In this document: positions 52,201 to 60,775 of the stretch, piece after piece
Layout of the letters: each line of letters begins with the position of its first letter
How positions within the stretch are numbered: the stretch's first letter is position 1
Source: Gammaproteobacteria bacterium
GTDB lineage: Bacteria; Pseudomonadota; Gammaproteobacteria; Ga0077536
Assembly (NCBI GenBank): GCA_024235015.1
Contig: JACKNG010000003.1
Span: 558,001 to 622,000 of the forward strand
Direction of reading: 5' to 3'
Length of the DNA: 64,000 bases
The notes under the pieces: generated by a model
Seen by the model: the letters and a program-made list of their open reading frames with translations, nothing else
Told to the model about the DNA's origin: nothing
The model's database searches: none
Position numbers and translations under genes: made by a program

Positions 52201-52827
52201 ATGATTGCGAAAGCCCTGATAGCACTGCTTGCCATGACCTGTATCGCCGGCCTCGCCGGCAAAGCCGAAGCCGCGCTGGAATCGCGCCTGGGCGGCCTCG
52301 CCTGGTACGACAGCACGCTCGATGTCAGCTGGGCGACGGATGCCAGCCTGGGCGCAACCGAGCCGTATTTTGTCCAGCGCGATGCGTTGTCGACGTTGAC
52401 CATCGGTGGCGTCGGTGACTGGCGCATGCCGACCCTGGACGTCGACGGCAATGGCGTCATCGTCGATTGCAGTGGCGGCGCGATCGGCTGCGCAGACAAC
52501 GAACTCGGCTACATGTTCGCGGTGAACGGCGTCACCAGCGCCGCTCCCGGCCCGTTCAGCGAAGTGGCCGAATCCTACTGGGTCGATCCCTACGATCTCG
52601 TCCTCGGCTTCGCCCACCTGTTCTCGATGTCGAGCGGCGCCGACCTCGGCGTCGTTGCCGACGACGCGCCGGGCATGGGCGCCGTGTGGGCCGTGCGCGA
52701 TGGCGATGTCGGCCCGGCGCCGGTACCGCTGCCGGCCGCGGCGTGGTCGCTGGGTGCCGGCCTGCTCGCCCTGCACCGCCTCAGCCGGGTTCGCCGGGAC
52801 GCGCCCTCGCCACGGCGTAGCAGGTGA
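52201..52827 (+). CDS. VPLPA-type surface protein with DUF1566-like region
   Basis: A 208-residue exported protein, ATG chosen at MIAKALIALLAMTCIAGLAGKAEAA (signal peptide). WYDSTLDVSWATDAS and GDWRMPTLDVDGNGV followed by SYWVDPYD are typical of DUF1566/Lcl-like domains in PEP-CTERM proteins. Ends VPLPAAAWSLGAGLLALHRLSRVRRD. Last of the four-gene run. Confidence 0.8.
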   Translation: MIAKALIALLAMTCIAGLAGKAEAALESRLGGLAWYDSTLDVSWATDASLGATEPYFVQRDALSTLTIGGVGDWRMPTLDVDGNGVIVDCSGGAIGCADNELGYMFAVNGVTSAAPGPFSEVAESYWVDPYDLVLGFAHLFSMSSGADLGVVADDAPGMGAVWAVRDGDVGPAPVPLPAAAWSLGAGLLALHRLSRVRRDAPSPRRSR

Positions 52828-52909
52828 CGGGATGGGTGGCACGGCACGGTCGCCGCGCCACCCCGCCCTTGCGCTCAACTCACCTGCCCGGGGCGTGTCC
52901 AGCCCATGC

Positions 52910-53515
52910 TCAGGACAACGCACCTGCGCCGAACCGCCGCGCGACCCAGTAATCGACACTGGTGTAGCGACCGCCGCCGGTGAAGAACAGGGTCAGCAGC
53001 ATCGCGAAGTAGATCGCGGCGAACTCGATGCCGTTGTTGAGGATGGTGACGGGGCCCGCGCTGGTGAGACGTTCGTAGTCGCCGTGCATGCGCAGGATGT
53101 CGAGGATCTCGCGCTTGTAGGCCGCAGCCATCGCCACGCGATCGTTGGCGAGCCAGCTCGAGGCGTCGGCGATGGCGTGCCAGCCGTGCGGCCAGTGCAC
53201 CGTGGTCATGGCGACCAGCATGGTCACCATCAGCGGGACGGCGGCGAAGCGCGTGGCGAAGCCGAGCAGCAGGCAGGCACCGCCGACGATCTCCGCACTC
53301 ACCGCGAGCGTCGCCATCAGCAGCGGCGCCGGCAAGCCCAGGCCGTGCTCGAACCAGGCCACGGTGTCAGAGAAATGGGCGAGCTTGTTCCAGCCCGCCT
53401 GGAGCATGACCGGGGCCAGGATCAGGCGCAGCAACAGCGGCGCGAGGCCCTCGGCGCGGCGGGCGCGCTCGAAGGCGGACTGGATGAGATCGTAGAGCGT
53501 GATGAAGAAAGCCAT
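52910..53515 (-). CDS. DoxX-family membrane protein
   Basis: A 201-residue inner-membrane protein with four helices and the DoxX pattern LLRLILAPVMLQAGWNKLAHF, FAAVPLMVTMLVAMTTVHW. Family members include quinol-oxidase subunits and components of redox or oxidative-stress membrane complexes; the specific role is unclear. It stands alone, with a 66-base inverted-repeat element upstream. Confidence 0.8.
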   Translation of the reverse strand: MAFFITLYDLIQSAFERARRAEGLAPLLLRLILAPVMLQAGWNKLAHFSDTVAWFEHGLGLPAPLLMATLAVSAEIVGGACLLLGFATRFAAVPLMVTMLVAMTTVHWPHGWHAIADASSWLANDRVAMAAAYKREILDILRMHGDYERLTSAGPVTILNNGIEFAAIYFAMLLTLFFTGGGRYTSVDYWVARRFGAGALS

Positions 53516-53625
53516 GACGTGAATTCCCTATGCGGTTCGACGATTGCGTGCCGGCCGCCGGGCCGGTCACGGCGCTTGGTCGCCGCTCGCGGGATTTCCT
53601 TACAGTGGGCGCAGGGGGGAGCAAG

Positions 53626-53691
53626 GGGGACAGTTTACTTATGCCGGCTGCATCGCCACGGCCAGGGACAGTACAAAAATAAGCTGTCCCC
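53626..53691. repeat. 66-base GGGGACAG inverted-repeat element, copy A
   Basis: Begins GGGGACAGTTTACTTAT and ends AAAAATAAGCTGTCCCC, the ends forming an imperfect 17-base inverted repeat. Between them lies a short GC hairpin region (GCCACGGCCAGGGACAG). Same total length (66) and same ends as the copy at 61917. Lies between the DoxX promoter region and the end of the deacylase gene. Confidence 0.8.
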
Positions 53692-53720
53692 GTTGCCTGC
53701 CGCCGCAGCCCGGCGCGCCG

Positions 53721-54836
53721 CTACAAGCCGTGCAGCCCCGCCATCTCGTCGATCATCTCGCGCTGCAGGGCTTCGAAGCGCGCGTTGGGCTGCCAGGCCT
53801 GGAACATCTCGAGCATGGGATCGACGACGTCGGTACGCTCGCCGCTCATCGCCTCGACCACGGCGTGCACGCAGAACGGCACGTAGGACTCGGCGTAGCC
53901 GCCCTCGTGGACGACGACGAGGCGGCCGTCGCAGTGCTTGTCGGCCAGCGCCATCACCTCGTGCGTGAGCCAGCGGAAGGACTCACTGTGGAGCAGCATG
54001 CGCGCCAGCGGGTCGACGCCATTGGCGTCGTAGCCGGAGGCGATGACGATGAGGTCCGGCCGGTAACGCTCGATGGCCGGGAGGACCATGCGCTGCATGG
54101 CATAGCGGTGGCCGGCGTCGCCGCCGCCGGGCAGCAGCGGGATGTTCATGTTGAAGCCCTCGCCCCTGCCCTTGCCGCGCTCCTCCGCGCCCGAGTAGCC
54201 GGGCGGGAAACAGTTCTCCTGGTGCAAGGAGATGGTGAAGACGTCGTCGCGCTCGTAGAACACCGCCTGCGTGCCGTTGCCGTGGTGCACGTCCCAGTCG
54301 AGCACCACCACGCGCTCGACGCCATGCTTCGCCTTGGCCGCCTCGATGGCGATGGAGATGTTGGCCAGCAGGCAGAAGCCCATCGGCTGGTCGGGCAGGC
54401 AGTGGTGGCTGGGCGGGCGCGACATGGAGTAGGCGTTGCGGTATTGCCCGGCAACCACGGTGTCGACCGCGGCGATGGCGAGCCCGGCCGAGACCTTGGC
54501 GATCTCGTAGCTGCCGGGACCGAACGGCGCGAAGGGCCCGAGTTCGCCGCCGCCGGCGTCGGACAGGGCCTTGAATTTCTCCAGGTAGTCGGCCGGGTGG
54601 ACGCGCAGGAGATCCTCCTCGTCGGCCAGCGGCGCCGAGCGGAAATCGACCTTCTCGGCCAGGCCCGAGACCTGCAGCAAGGACACCGCGCGGCGCTTCG
54701 ATTCGGGCGACTCGGCCAGGCCGGCGCCCGCCGGCGGCTGCACCCAGCCACCGACCGGGGCAACCAGGGCGAACAGCCCCGCGGTGCTGTGCCACAGGCA
54801 ACGTTCGTCGTGAAAGAAGGCGGTGCGGGTGCTCAT
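53721..54836 (-). CDS. Histone deacetylase/acetoin utilisation-family deacylase
   Basis: A 371-residue arginase/deacetylase-fold enzyme with RPPSHHCLPDQPMGFCLLAN (catalytic His pair), zinc motif VLDWDVHHGNGTQAVFYER, GYDANGVDPLARM and a final HEGGYAESYVP. Substrates may be acetylated polyamines or small metabolites rather than histones. Zinc ligands Asp, His and Asp are present. AGGAAC precedes the ATG. Not in an obvious operon. Confidence 0.9.
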   Translation of the reverse strand: MSTRTAFFHDERCLWHSTAGLFALVAPVGGWVQPPAGAGLAESPESKRRAVSLLQVSGLAEKVDFRSAPLADEEDLLRVHPADYLEKFKALSDAGGGELGPFAPFGPGSYEIAKVSAGLAIAAVDTVVAGQYRNAYSMSRPPSHHCLPDQPMGFCLLANISIAIEAAKAKHGVERVVVLDWDVHHGNGTQAVFYERDDVFTISLHQENCFPPGYSGAEERGKGRGEGFNMNIPLLPGGGDAGHRYAMQRMVLPAIERYRPDLIVIASGYDANGVDPLARMLLHSESFRWLTHEVMALADKHCDGRLVVVHEGGYAESYVPFCVHAVVEAMSGERTDVVDPMLEMFQAWQPNARFEALQREMIDEMAGLHGL

Positions 54837-55015
54837 GCGTAGTTCCTCGTGGATGGCGGACGCCGGCGCGTCGCCGACCCGGCCGCCGCGCCGCGCGCAA
54901 GCATCGCACGCTCACGCCACCGCTGCACGACGGCGCCGGGCCTCGCGCCGGGCAGGAGGGGGTTCGCGGGCGCGGCCCGGCGAACCGTGACGACGCATTC
55001 AACGACATGACGCCC

Positions 55016-55028
55016 GGTGTCAGACACC
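55016..55028. repeat. Single GGTGTCAGACACC palindrome
   Basis: A perfect 13-base palindrome at the left edge of the repeat cluster. No partner lies 54 bases away; the DNA there is unrelated, so this may be half of a decayed unit. Confidence 0.7.
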
Positions 55029-55140
55029 AGCGTCATCCCGGGGGCGTTTCGGTATCGCTGGCCAACGGACCGCGCGTCGAGCGGCCGCCCCGGGCCGGGA
55101 CAACGAGCTTGGCGGGCTCGGGCTCAACGCCGTGGAACCC

Positions 55141-55207
55141 AGTATCAGACACCATCGGTGGAGCGTGCGAAGGCTGATCAACGAGTTGCCCCCTGGTGTC
55201 AGACACC
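55141..55207. repeat. Paired TGTCAGACAC-type palindromes, unit 2
   Basis: Copies start at 55141 (AGTATCAGACACC, two changes) and 55195 (GGTGTCAGACACC), exactly 54 bases apart. The spacer ATCGGTGGAGCGTGCGAA with TGATCAAC and TTGCCCCCT closely resembles that of unit 3. Confidence 0.8.
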
Positions 55208-55281
55208 AGGGAGCATCCGCCGGGATTTCGCCCCTGCCCAGGCCCGGACCATGCGGCTTGGTAATCAACGCCTTGACGCCC

Positions 55282-55348
55282 GGTGTCAGACACCGTCGGC
55301 GGAGCATGCGAACATTGATCAAAGCGTTGGCCCCTGGTGTCAGACACT
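55282..55348. repeat. Paired TGTCAGACAC-type palindromes, unit 3
   Basis: Copies start at 55282 and 55336, again 54 bases apart, with spacer GTCGGCGGAGCATGCGAA, TTGATCAA and TTGGCCCCT. The conserved spacer shows these are copies of a 67-base unit, not chance palindromes. Confidence 0.85.
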
Positions 55349-55420
55349 GCAGGATCCCGCGGAGTCCTGCGGCCAGCGCGTGGCACAGCCACCTGGTCGG
55401 AGCTGCCCCGGAATCACCCC

Positions 55421-56269
55421 ATGACCGATTTCGCCGTCTGCCTCGCCGGCCACCCGCACGACGACACCCCGCCGCGCATTGCCGCCGCGGCCGAGGCCGC
55501 CGGTCTCAATGCCCTGTTCCTGCCCGAGAACAGCCACGTGCCGGTGGCGCGCCGCGCGCCGGACAAGTTCCGCGGCGACATGCGCCTGCTGGCGCGCTTC
55601 TACGATCCCCTGGTCACCCTCGCCGCCTGTGCGGCGGTGACCACGCGCCTGCGCCTCGGCACCAGCGTCAGCCTGCTCACCCAGCGCGAACCGCTCGCCA
55701 CCGCGCGCGCCGTGGCCTCGCTCGACCAGCTCTCCGGCGGACGCCTGGTGCTCGGCGTGGCCGGCGGCTTCGTGCGCGAGGCCATGACTCACCACGGCAG
55801 CCGCTTCGCCCAGCGCTGGCCGCTGGTACGCGAACGCGTCGCCGCCATGCGCGCGATGTGGTGCGAGGCCGAGCCCGCCTACCGCGGCGAACTCGTCACG
55901 CTGCCGACGCCCTGCCCGTCCTTCCCTACCCGGCAGCCCGGCGGCCCGCCGATCTGGATCGGCTCCAACTCGCTCGCGGTGCCGGCCCGGGTCGCGGCCT
56001 GGGCCGATGGCTGGCTGGTCCGCCCCGACCTCTACCCGGGCGATCCGCATGCCGATCTCGACCGTGCCTGCGCCGAGCAGGGCCGCGAGCGCGCCACGCT
56101 GACGCTCGCCCTGATGGATGCGCCGAGCAACCTGCGCGCGGCCGCGCAAGCGGTGGCGGCCGGCTACGATGTACTCGTATTCCTCGTGCGCGGCGACAGC
56201 GCGGACACCCTCTTGCGTGCCGTCGACGCGCTCGCCCTACTCGCCGCCAGGTTGCGCGCCGACGGCTGA
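55421..56269 (+). CDS. LLM-class (luciferase-like) flavin oxidoreductase
   Basis: A 282-residue TIM-barrel flavin enzyme: FLPENSHVPVARR, RLRLGTSVSLLTQREPLATARAVASLDQLSGGRLVLGVAGGFV, and PPIWIGSNSLAVPARVAAWADGW. It is a paralogue of the 7454-8299 protein, sharing the PE-HSHIP/PENSHVP segment, but its C-terminal part is divergent. The ATG at 55421 begins the conserved domain; an upstream in-frame start runs into the repeat cluster. Cofactor FMN or F420; substrate unknown. Confidence 0.85.
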   Translation: MTDFAVCLAGHPHDDTPPRIAAAAEAAGLNALFLPENSHVPVARRAPDKFRGDMRLLARFYDPLVTLAACAAVTTRLRLGTSVSLLTQREPLATARAVASLDQLSGGRLVLGVAGGFVREAMTHHGSRFAQRWPLVRERVAAMRAMWCEAEPAYRGELVTLPTPCPSFPTRQPGGPPIWIGSNSLAVPARVAAWADGWLVRPDLYPGDPHADLDRACAEQGRERATLTLALMDAPSNLRAAAQAVAAGYDVLVFLVRGDSADTLLRAVDALALLAARLRADG

Positions 56270-56356
56270 GCCGGGGCCGCCTCCGTAACATCCCGTAGTT
56301 CGCAGCAGCGCGCGCGGCGCTAAGATCGGCGCCGGTCAACCACCGTCATCAACGCC

Positions 56357-56620
56357 ATGCCGACCTACGATTACGTCTGTCACCACAACGGCCGCACCCT
56401 CGAAGTACGCCATGCCATGAGTCACCGCGTCGCCACCTGGGGCGAATTGTCCGCCCTGGCCGGCGTCGACGCCGCGGATACGCCGGCCGATGCGCCGGTC
56501 GAGAAAGTCCTCGGCACCGGTGGCGTGGTCCGCAGCGAGCACCTCGGCAGCGGCGTCGCGCCGGCCTGCGGCAACCCCAATCCGTGCTGCGGCGGCGGGG
56601 CCTGCGGCTACCTGGGCTGA
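56357..56620 (+). CDS. FmdB-like small zinc-ribbon relative lacking the first CxxC
   Basis: An 87-residue protein starting MPTYDYVCHHNGRTLEVRHAMSH, like FmdB/regulatory zinc-ribbon proteins (MPTYDY-C-x2-C), but the second cysteine of the first pair is missing (CHHNG). The C-terminus has CGNPNPCCGGGACGYLG, which could supply ligands for a metal. Function unknown. It is upstream of the inverted-repeat region. Confidence 0.7.
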   Translation: MPTYDYVCHHNGRTLEVRHAMSHRVATWGELSALAGVDAADTPADAPVEKVLGTGGVVRSEHLGSGVAPACGNPNPCCGGGACGYLG

Positions 56621-56635
56621 GCGCCTGCCGAGGTC

Positions 56636-56720
56636 ATCGGGGACAGACCACGGTTTTCGAGGTAATCGGGGACAGACCACGGTTTTCGCGCGGTGCGGGA
56701 AACCGTGGTCTGTCCCCGAT
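56636..56720. repeat. GGGGACAGACCACGG tandem copy plus 23-pair hairpin
   Basis: The arm ATCGGGGACAGACCACGG followed by TTTTC occurs twice in direct orientation (from 56636 and 56665, 29 bases apart). After a GCGCGGTGCGG loop it occurs once inverted, ending at 56720. The second direct arm and the inverted arm pair over about 23 bases with a single T bulge. A mobile palindromic element that has been partly duplicated. Confidence 0.88.
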
Positions 56721-56741
56721 TGCCCTGTCCCGCGGACGGCG

Positions 56742-56815
56742 CCGTCCCCGAGCCCATGACCCTGGCACTAACCGGGCTCGGAGTCCTCGTCGGAGCCGCG
56801 CGCCGGCGGCGCCAA
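56742..56815 (+). pseudogene. Orphan PEP-CTERM sorting tail (gene remnant)
   Basis: One frame reads DGAVPEPMTLALTGLGVLVG then AARRRRQ, an intact PEP-CTERM signal: PEP motif, hydrophobic helix and arginine cluster. There is no exported protein upstream: within 25 bases the frame meets the palindromic repeat at 56720, and no stop follows the arginines. It is most simply the tail of a surface-protein gene whose body was lost when the repeat arrived. Confidence 0.6.
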
Positions 56816-57156
56816 CCCCCGCCAGCAAGTTGCCGGGTTGGCCGCCGACACCTCGGCGCCGGCCGGCCCGGCGGCGCGCCCCGCATGCTGGATACACCGT
56901 CGCCCGAGGCGACGGCGCATACAGCGGGAGCACAATCGTTGACCCGCCGCTTGCCGCGCCACCCAGCGCACTCTGCGGTCATCGAGGCTGGTGTCGTGAA
57001 TGCTGCCGGTGCCGCACTGAGGTACGAAGCGTCGCGAACGCGATCGTGGCAAACCCGCTACCGGTATTCGAAATGGCTACGGCGCCGGCGCCTCGAGCCT
57101 TCAGGAACAGGCCCCGGCGCCGCACTGCAGGCCACCGTCATCATCGTCTATCCGCC

Positions 57157-58245
57157 TCACGCGAAACCCTGTGCGCGTGCCGCGTCCTCGCGCGCCCGCT
57201 CCGGGCTGCCGAAGGTCTGCCGATTGAGCCCGATGCGCTTGAACCAGTAGTGCAGGCCGAGCAGGTCGGTGAAGCCCATGCCGCCGTGCACCTCGGTGGC
57301 GGTCTTGGCCACCTGCGTACCGACCTCGGCGAGATGTGCCTTGGCGTGGCAGGCATAGAGATGCGCCTCGCCCGGTACCGCGTCGAGCGCGTGCGCCGCG
57401 TACCACACCAGGGCATGGCAGGGCTCGAGCGCGGCGGCCATCTCGGCGCACAGGTGCTTGACCGCCTGGAACGAGGCGATGACCCGTCCGAACTGCTCGC
57501 GCTGGCCGGCGTAGGCGACGGCTGCCTCGAGCATGTGCTGTGCCGCGCCCAGGGTGTCGGCGGCGGTCATCACGCGGCCGTGATCGACGAGCGCGGCCAG
57601 GGTGCTCGCGGCATCGCCCTGGGCGAGCGGTTCGGCGGGGGTATTCTCGAACACGAGTTCACCCCAGCGTCGCGTGCGGTCGATGGTGACCAGCGACGCG
57701 CGCGTCAAGCCGGCCGCGTCGGCCGGCACGAGATGCAGCGTGCGATCGCGCGCGGCGACGACGAAAGCGTCGGCGTCGATGTCCTGCACGAACAGCGCGC
57801 GGCCGACGAGGCGACCGTCGCGCGCGGTGACCCCGGTGTCCTCGCGCGCACCGGTGTGTTCGGCCAGCGCCATGCCGACCGTCGTCGCACCGCTCACCAG
57901 CCGCGGCAACCAGGCGGCCTGCTGTTCGGCGCTGCCGGCGAGACGCAGGGCGAGTGGCGCGAGCACCGCGCTGGCGACGAAGGGCGCCGGCGTGACGTGC
58001 GCACCGAGCGCCTGCGCGACCAGCGCGGCGTCGAGCACCCCGAGCCCGGCGCCGCCATGACGTTCGTCGACGAGCAGGCCGGGGACGCCGATCTCGCTCA
58101 GCGCCTGCCAGATCTCGGCGCCGCCGTCGTCGTCGTTCTCCGCGTAGGCGCGCACCCGTTCCAGCGGGGCGACGTCCTCGAGCAGGCGCACCAGGGTGTC
58201 GTGCAGCAGCACCTGGTCCGATGAGAGTCCGAAATCCATCGTCAT
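57157..58245 (-). CDS. Acyl-CoA dehydrogenase, second subunit of a pair
   Basis: A 362-residue acyl-CoA dehydrogenase-fold protein, shorter in the N-terminal domain (SGATTVGMALAEHTGARED in place of the TEP-G-GSD loop). Normal REQFGRVIASFQAVKHLCAEM and EVHGGMGFTDLLGLHYWFKRI are present. It lies 4 bases after the 58250-59452 gene and resembles the small-substrate-binding partner of heteromeric dehydrogenases such as ChsE4-ChsE5. Probably the beta subunit. Confidence 0.85.
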   Translation of the reverse strand: MTMDFGLSSDQVLLHDTLVRLLEDVAPLERVRAYAENDDDGGAEIWQALSEIGVPGLLVDERHGGAGLGVLDAALVAQALGAHVTPAPFVASAVLAPLALRLAGSAEQQAAWLPRLVSGATTVGMALAEHTGAREDTGVTARDGRLVGRALFVQDIDADAFVVAARDRTLHLVPADAAGLTRASLVTIDRTRRWGELVFENTPAEPLAQGDAASTLAALVDHGRVMTAADTLGAAQHMLEAAVAYAGQREQFGRVIASFQAVKHLCAEMAAALEPCHALVWYAAHALDAVPGEAHLYACHAKAHLAEVGTQVAKTATEVHGGMGFTDLLGLHYWFKRIGLNRQTFGSPERAREDAARAQGFA

Positions 58246-58249
58246 GCCC

Positions 58250-59452
58250 TCACTTCAAGCCCGGTTCGCGCGGCATGCCGAGCCCGCGCTCGGCGATGAT
58301 GTTCTTCTGGATCTGCGACGTACCGCCGCCGATGATGAGGCCGAGGAAATACATGTAGTGCTGCTGCCACAGGCCGTCCTCGCGCAGGTGCGGACTGCCG
58401 CGGTAGAGCACGCCGAGTTCACCCAGCGCATCGATGGCCAGGCGTTCCAGCTCGTGACGCAGCTCGGTGCCTTCGAGCTTGACGATCATCGCCGCCAGCG
58501 CCGCGTTCGAACCGTTGAGGCGCGCCGACAGCACCCGCAGGTCGTTCGCGCGCAGGGCCAGCATGCGGCCCTGGATGCGCAGCAGGCGCTCGCGCAGCGC
58601 CGCTTGTTCGAGCAAGGGCCGGCCATCGACGGTTTCGCGCTTCAGCAGTTCCACCAGCGCGTTGAAACGCGCCAGGGTGACGTTGGGATTGCCGAGCATG
58701 CCGCGTTCGTGGCCGAGCAGGCTGTTGGCCACGCGCCAGCCGTCGCCACGCCCGGCGACCATGGAATCGGCGGGAATGCGCACGTCGGTGAAGAACACCT
58801 CGTTGAAGCTGGCGTCACCGGTCATGGTCTTGAGCGGGCGCACTTCGAGCCCCGGGCTGGTCATCGGCAGGAGCAGGAAACTGATGCCCTTGTGCTTGGG
58901 CGCCGCGGGCTCGGTGCGCACGAGACAGAACATCCAGTCGGCCAGGTGCGCGGTGGAAGTCCAGATCTTCTGGCCATTGATGACCCACTCGTCGCCGTCG
59001 AGCACGGCGCGGGTCTTGAGGCTCGCGAGATCGCTGCCGGCATTCGGTTCGGAATAGCCCTGGCACCACACCAGCTCGCCGCGCAGGGTCGGCGCGATGA
59101 AGCGCCGGCGCTGTTCCTCGGTGCCGAACTCGAGCAGGGTCGGGATCAGCATCATGATGCCCTGGCCCGAGATGCCGGGTGACACCCCGGCGGTGGCGAA
59201 CTCCTCGGCGATGATGCGCGCCTCGAGCATGTCCGGCGCGGCGCCGTAGCCGCCGTACTCACGCGGGATGGTGCGCCCGGCGTAGCCGTGCTCCACCAGC
59301 AGGCGCTGCCAGGCGAGCAGCTGCGGATCGCGCGGGTTGAGCACGCGCGACTCGGTCACGCGCGGCGCCTGCTCGAGGTGCGCGGCGATGAACTCGCGCA
59401 GCTCGTGGCGAAAGGCCTCGTAACGGGGTCCGAACGACAGGTCCACGTGCAC
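58250..59452 (-). CDS. Acyl-CoA dehydrogenase, first subunit of a pair
   Basis: A 400-residue acyl-CoA dehydrogenase: WCQGYSEPNAGSDLASLKT, INGQKIWTSTAHLADWMF, LLLPMTSPGLEVRPLKTMTGDASFNEVFFTDVRIP and C-terminal IIGGGTSQIQKNIIAERGLGMPRE. The glutamate of the usual YEGT motif is Gly here, as in one chain of alpha2-beta2 steroid-type dehydrogenases where the base lies elsewhere or on the partner. Expected to pair with the 57157 protein. Substrate probably a bulky acyl-CoA side chain. Confidence 0.87.
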   Translation of the reverse strand: MHVDLSFGPRYEAFRHELREFIAAHLEQAPRVTESRVLNPRDPQLLAWQRLLVEHGYAGRTIPREYGGYGAAPDMLEARIIAEEFATAGVSPGISGQGIMMLIPTLLEFGTEEQRRRFIAPTLRGELVWCQGYSEPNAGSDLASLKTRAVLDGDEWVINGQKIWTSTAHLADWMFCLVRTEPAAPKHKGISFLLLPMTSPGLEVRPLKTMTGDASFNEVFFTDVRIPADSMVAGRGDGWRVANSLLGHERGMLGNPNVTLARFNALVELLKRETVDGRPLLEQAALRERLLRIQGRMLALRANDLRVLSARLNGSNAALAAMIVKLEGTELRHELERLAIDALGELGVLYRGSPHLREDGLWQQHYMYFLGLIIGGGTSQIQKNIIAERGLGMPREPGLK

Positions 59453-59543
59453 CTCCCCAGGGCAAAGCGAGGTTGGAGTCTAGCAGCCTATAATCGGCCC
59501 CGCGCCGGCGCCGGCCGGTTTCGACAGGGGAGCCCAGCACGCG

Positions 59544-60746
59544 ATGTCAGTCGATACTTATTCACCGTCCGCACAGGGCCGCACCTGGGGCCCGGCGCGC
59601 TACACCGCGCCGCTGCTCGACGCCATCGCCGCGCAGGCGGCGACGGCCGATGCGACGCGCTCGGTCGACCCGCAGGTCATCGCCGCGCTCAAGGCCAACG
59701 ACGTCATGCGCCTGTCGGGCAGCCCCGAGATCGGTGGGCTGAACGCAACCATCGTCGCCATCGCCGACGAACTACGCGCGGTCGCCCAGGCCTGCACCTC
59801 GACTGCCTGGTGCCTGTGGAATCACCTGTGCACCTTCCACCACTTCGCCGGCCTGCTCGGGCCCGACCACGCCGACTTCCTGCGCCGCATCGTGAGCGGC
59901 CACGAGTGGGTGTGCTTCCCGGCCGGCGCCTCGACCCAGATCAAGGGAGAGACGGCGGGCGACACCACGCACCTCAGCGGTGTCGCCGCCTTCGGTTCCG
60001 GCGCGCGTTACGCCGAGTGGGCCGGGGTTGCCTTCGAGCAGGACGGCTGGGACACGCCCTGCTTCACCATGGCCGACCTGCGCCAGCCGAGCGTGCGCAT
60101 CGAGCCGACCTGGGAGGCGATGAGCGTGCGCGCTTCGGCCACCGATCACATCCACTACGAGAACCACGCGGTAGCGAGCGCCACCGTGGTGCCGCTCGAA
60201 CCCTTCTTCCGCGTCGGCTTCCGTGACCCGGCCAAGCCGGTCGTCCACCCGCGCTACCGCGAGGACTGGGTGGCGATCTCGGTGGTGTGGCTGGGCGCGA
60301 TGGCAACCGGGGTGGCCGCCATCTCGCTCGAGGAATGCGCCGCCGGCATCCGCGATCGCATCGCCATCTACGGCACCAGGATGGTCGAGCGCCCGACCAT
60401 CCACGTGAACCTCGGCCGCGCCCGCGCGCTCCTCGACGCCGCCCACGACACCGTCTACGCCGCCATGCACGAGACCGATGCGCGCATCGCCGCCGGTGTC
60501 ATCCCCAGCGAGGCCGACTACTTCCGCCAGACCACCGCCGGCATGCAGGCGGTGCAGTTGTGCGACGAGGTGATGAAACTGACGCTCCGCGTCCTCGGCG
60601 GCAACGGCCTGCGCGAAGGCACCGACTTCGAACGCCGCTACCGCGACTTCCAGGCCATGCCGCTGCACATCAACGGCCACGTCGACCGCATCAGCGAACA
60701 GACCGGGCGGGTGATGCTGGGACTGGACGCGCAGAACCCCTTCTGA
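59544..60746 (+). CDS. HsaA/DszC-like flavin-dependent monooxygenase
   Basis: A 400-residue acyl-CoA-dehydrogenase-fold protein that lacks the catalytic motifs of dehydrogenases and instead resembles reduced-flavin monooxygenases of the HsaA type: CTSTAWCLWNHLCTFHHFAGLL, GVAAFGSGARYAEWAGVAF, LRVLGGNGLREGTDFERRYRDFQAMPLHINGH. Such enzymes hydroxylate phenolic steroid rings or other aromatics with FMNH2 from a separate reductase. No reductase gene is adjacent. Confidence 0.8.
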   Translation: MSVDTYSPSAQGRTWGPARYTAPLLDAIAAQAATADATRSVDPQVIAALKANDVMRLSGSPEIGGLNATIVAIADELRAVAQACTSTAWCLWNHLCTFHHFAGLLGPDHADFLRRIVSGHEWVCFPAGASTQIKGETAGDTTHLSGVAAFGSGARYAEWAGVAFEQDGWDTPCFTMADLRQPSVRIEPTWEAMSVRASATDHIHYENHAVASATVVPLEPFFRVGFRDPAKPVVHPRYREDWVAISVVWLGAMATGVAAISLEECAAGIRDRIAIYGTRMVERPTIHVNLGRARALLDAAHDTVYAAMHETDARIAAGVIPSEADYFRQTTAGMQAVQLCDEVMKLTLRVLGGNGLREGTDFERRYRDFQAMPLHINGHVDRISEQTGRVMLGLDAQNPF

Positions 60747-60775
60747 CGCCCCTCTGCCTGCCAACCCCGGCAACA

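Larger units (their letters stand above)
54837..55420. other. Repeat-rich intergenic region
   Basis: About 580 bases between divergent genes. Its main content is five copies of the GTGTCAGACAC-type palindrome (listed separately). The remainder is high-GC and shows no supported gene. The first 170 bases should hold the deacylase promoter. Confidence 0.6.
56621..57156. other. Intergenic region with inverted repeat and PEP-CTERM remnant
   Basis: About 535 bases without an intact gene. It holds the GGGGACAGACCACGG hairpin repeats (56636-56720) and the orphan PEP-CTERM tail (56742-56815). To the right (56816-57156) I see nothing recognisable; the base composition becomes less GC-rich around 57000-57060. 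Confidence 0.6.

Noticed and set aside
55016..55348. CRISPR-like repeats (several copies of GTGTCAGACAC in 330 bases)
   Set aside because: The repeat is only 13 bases, spacers are not uniform between units, spacers are partly conserved rather than unique, and no cas gene is present. It fits paired palindromic elements.
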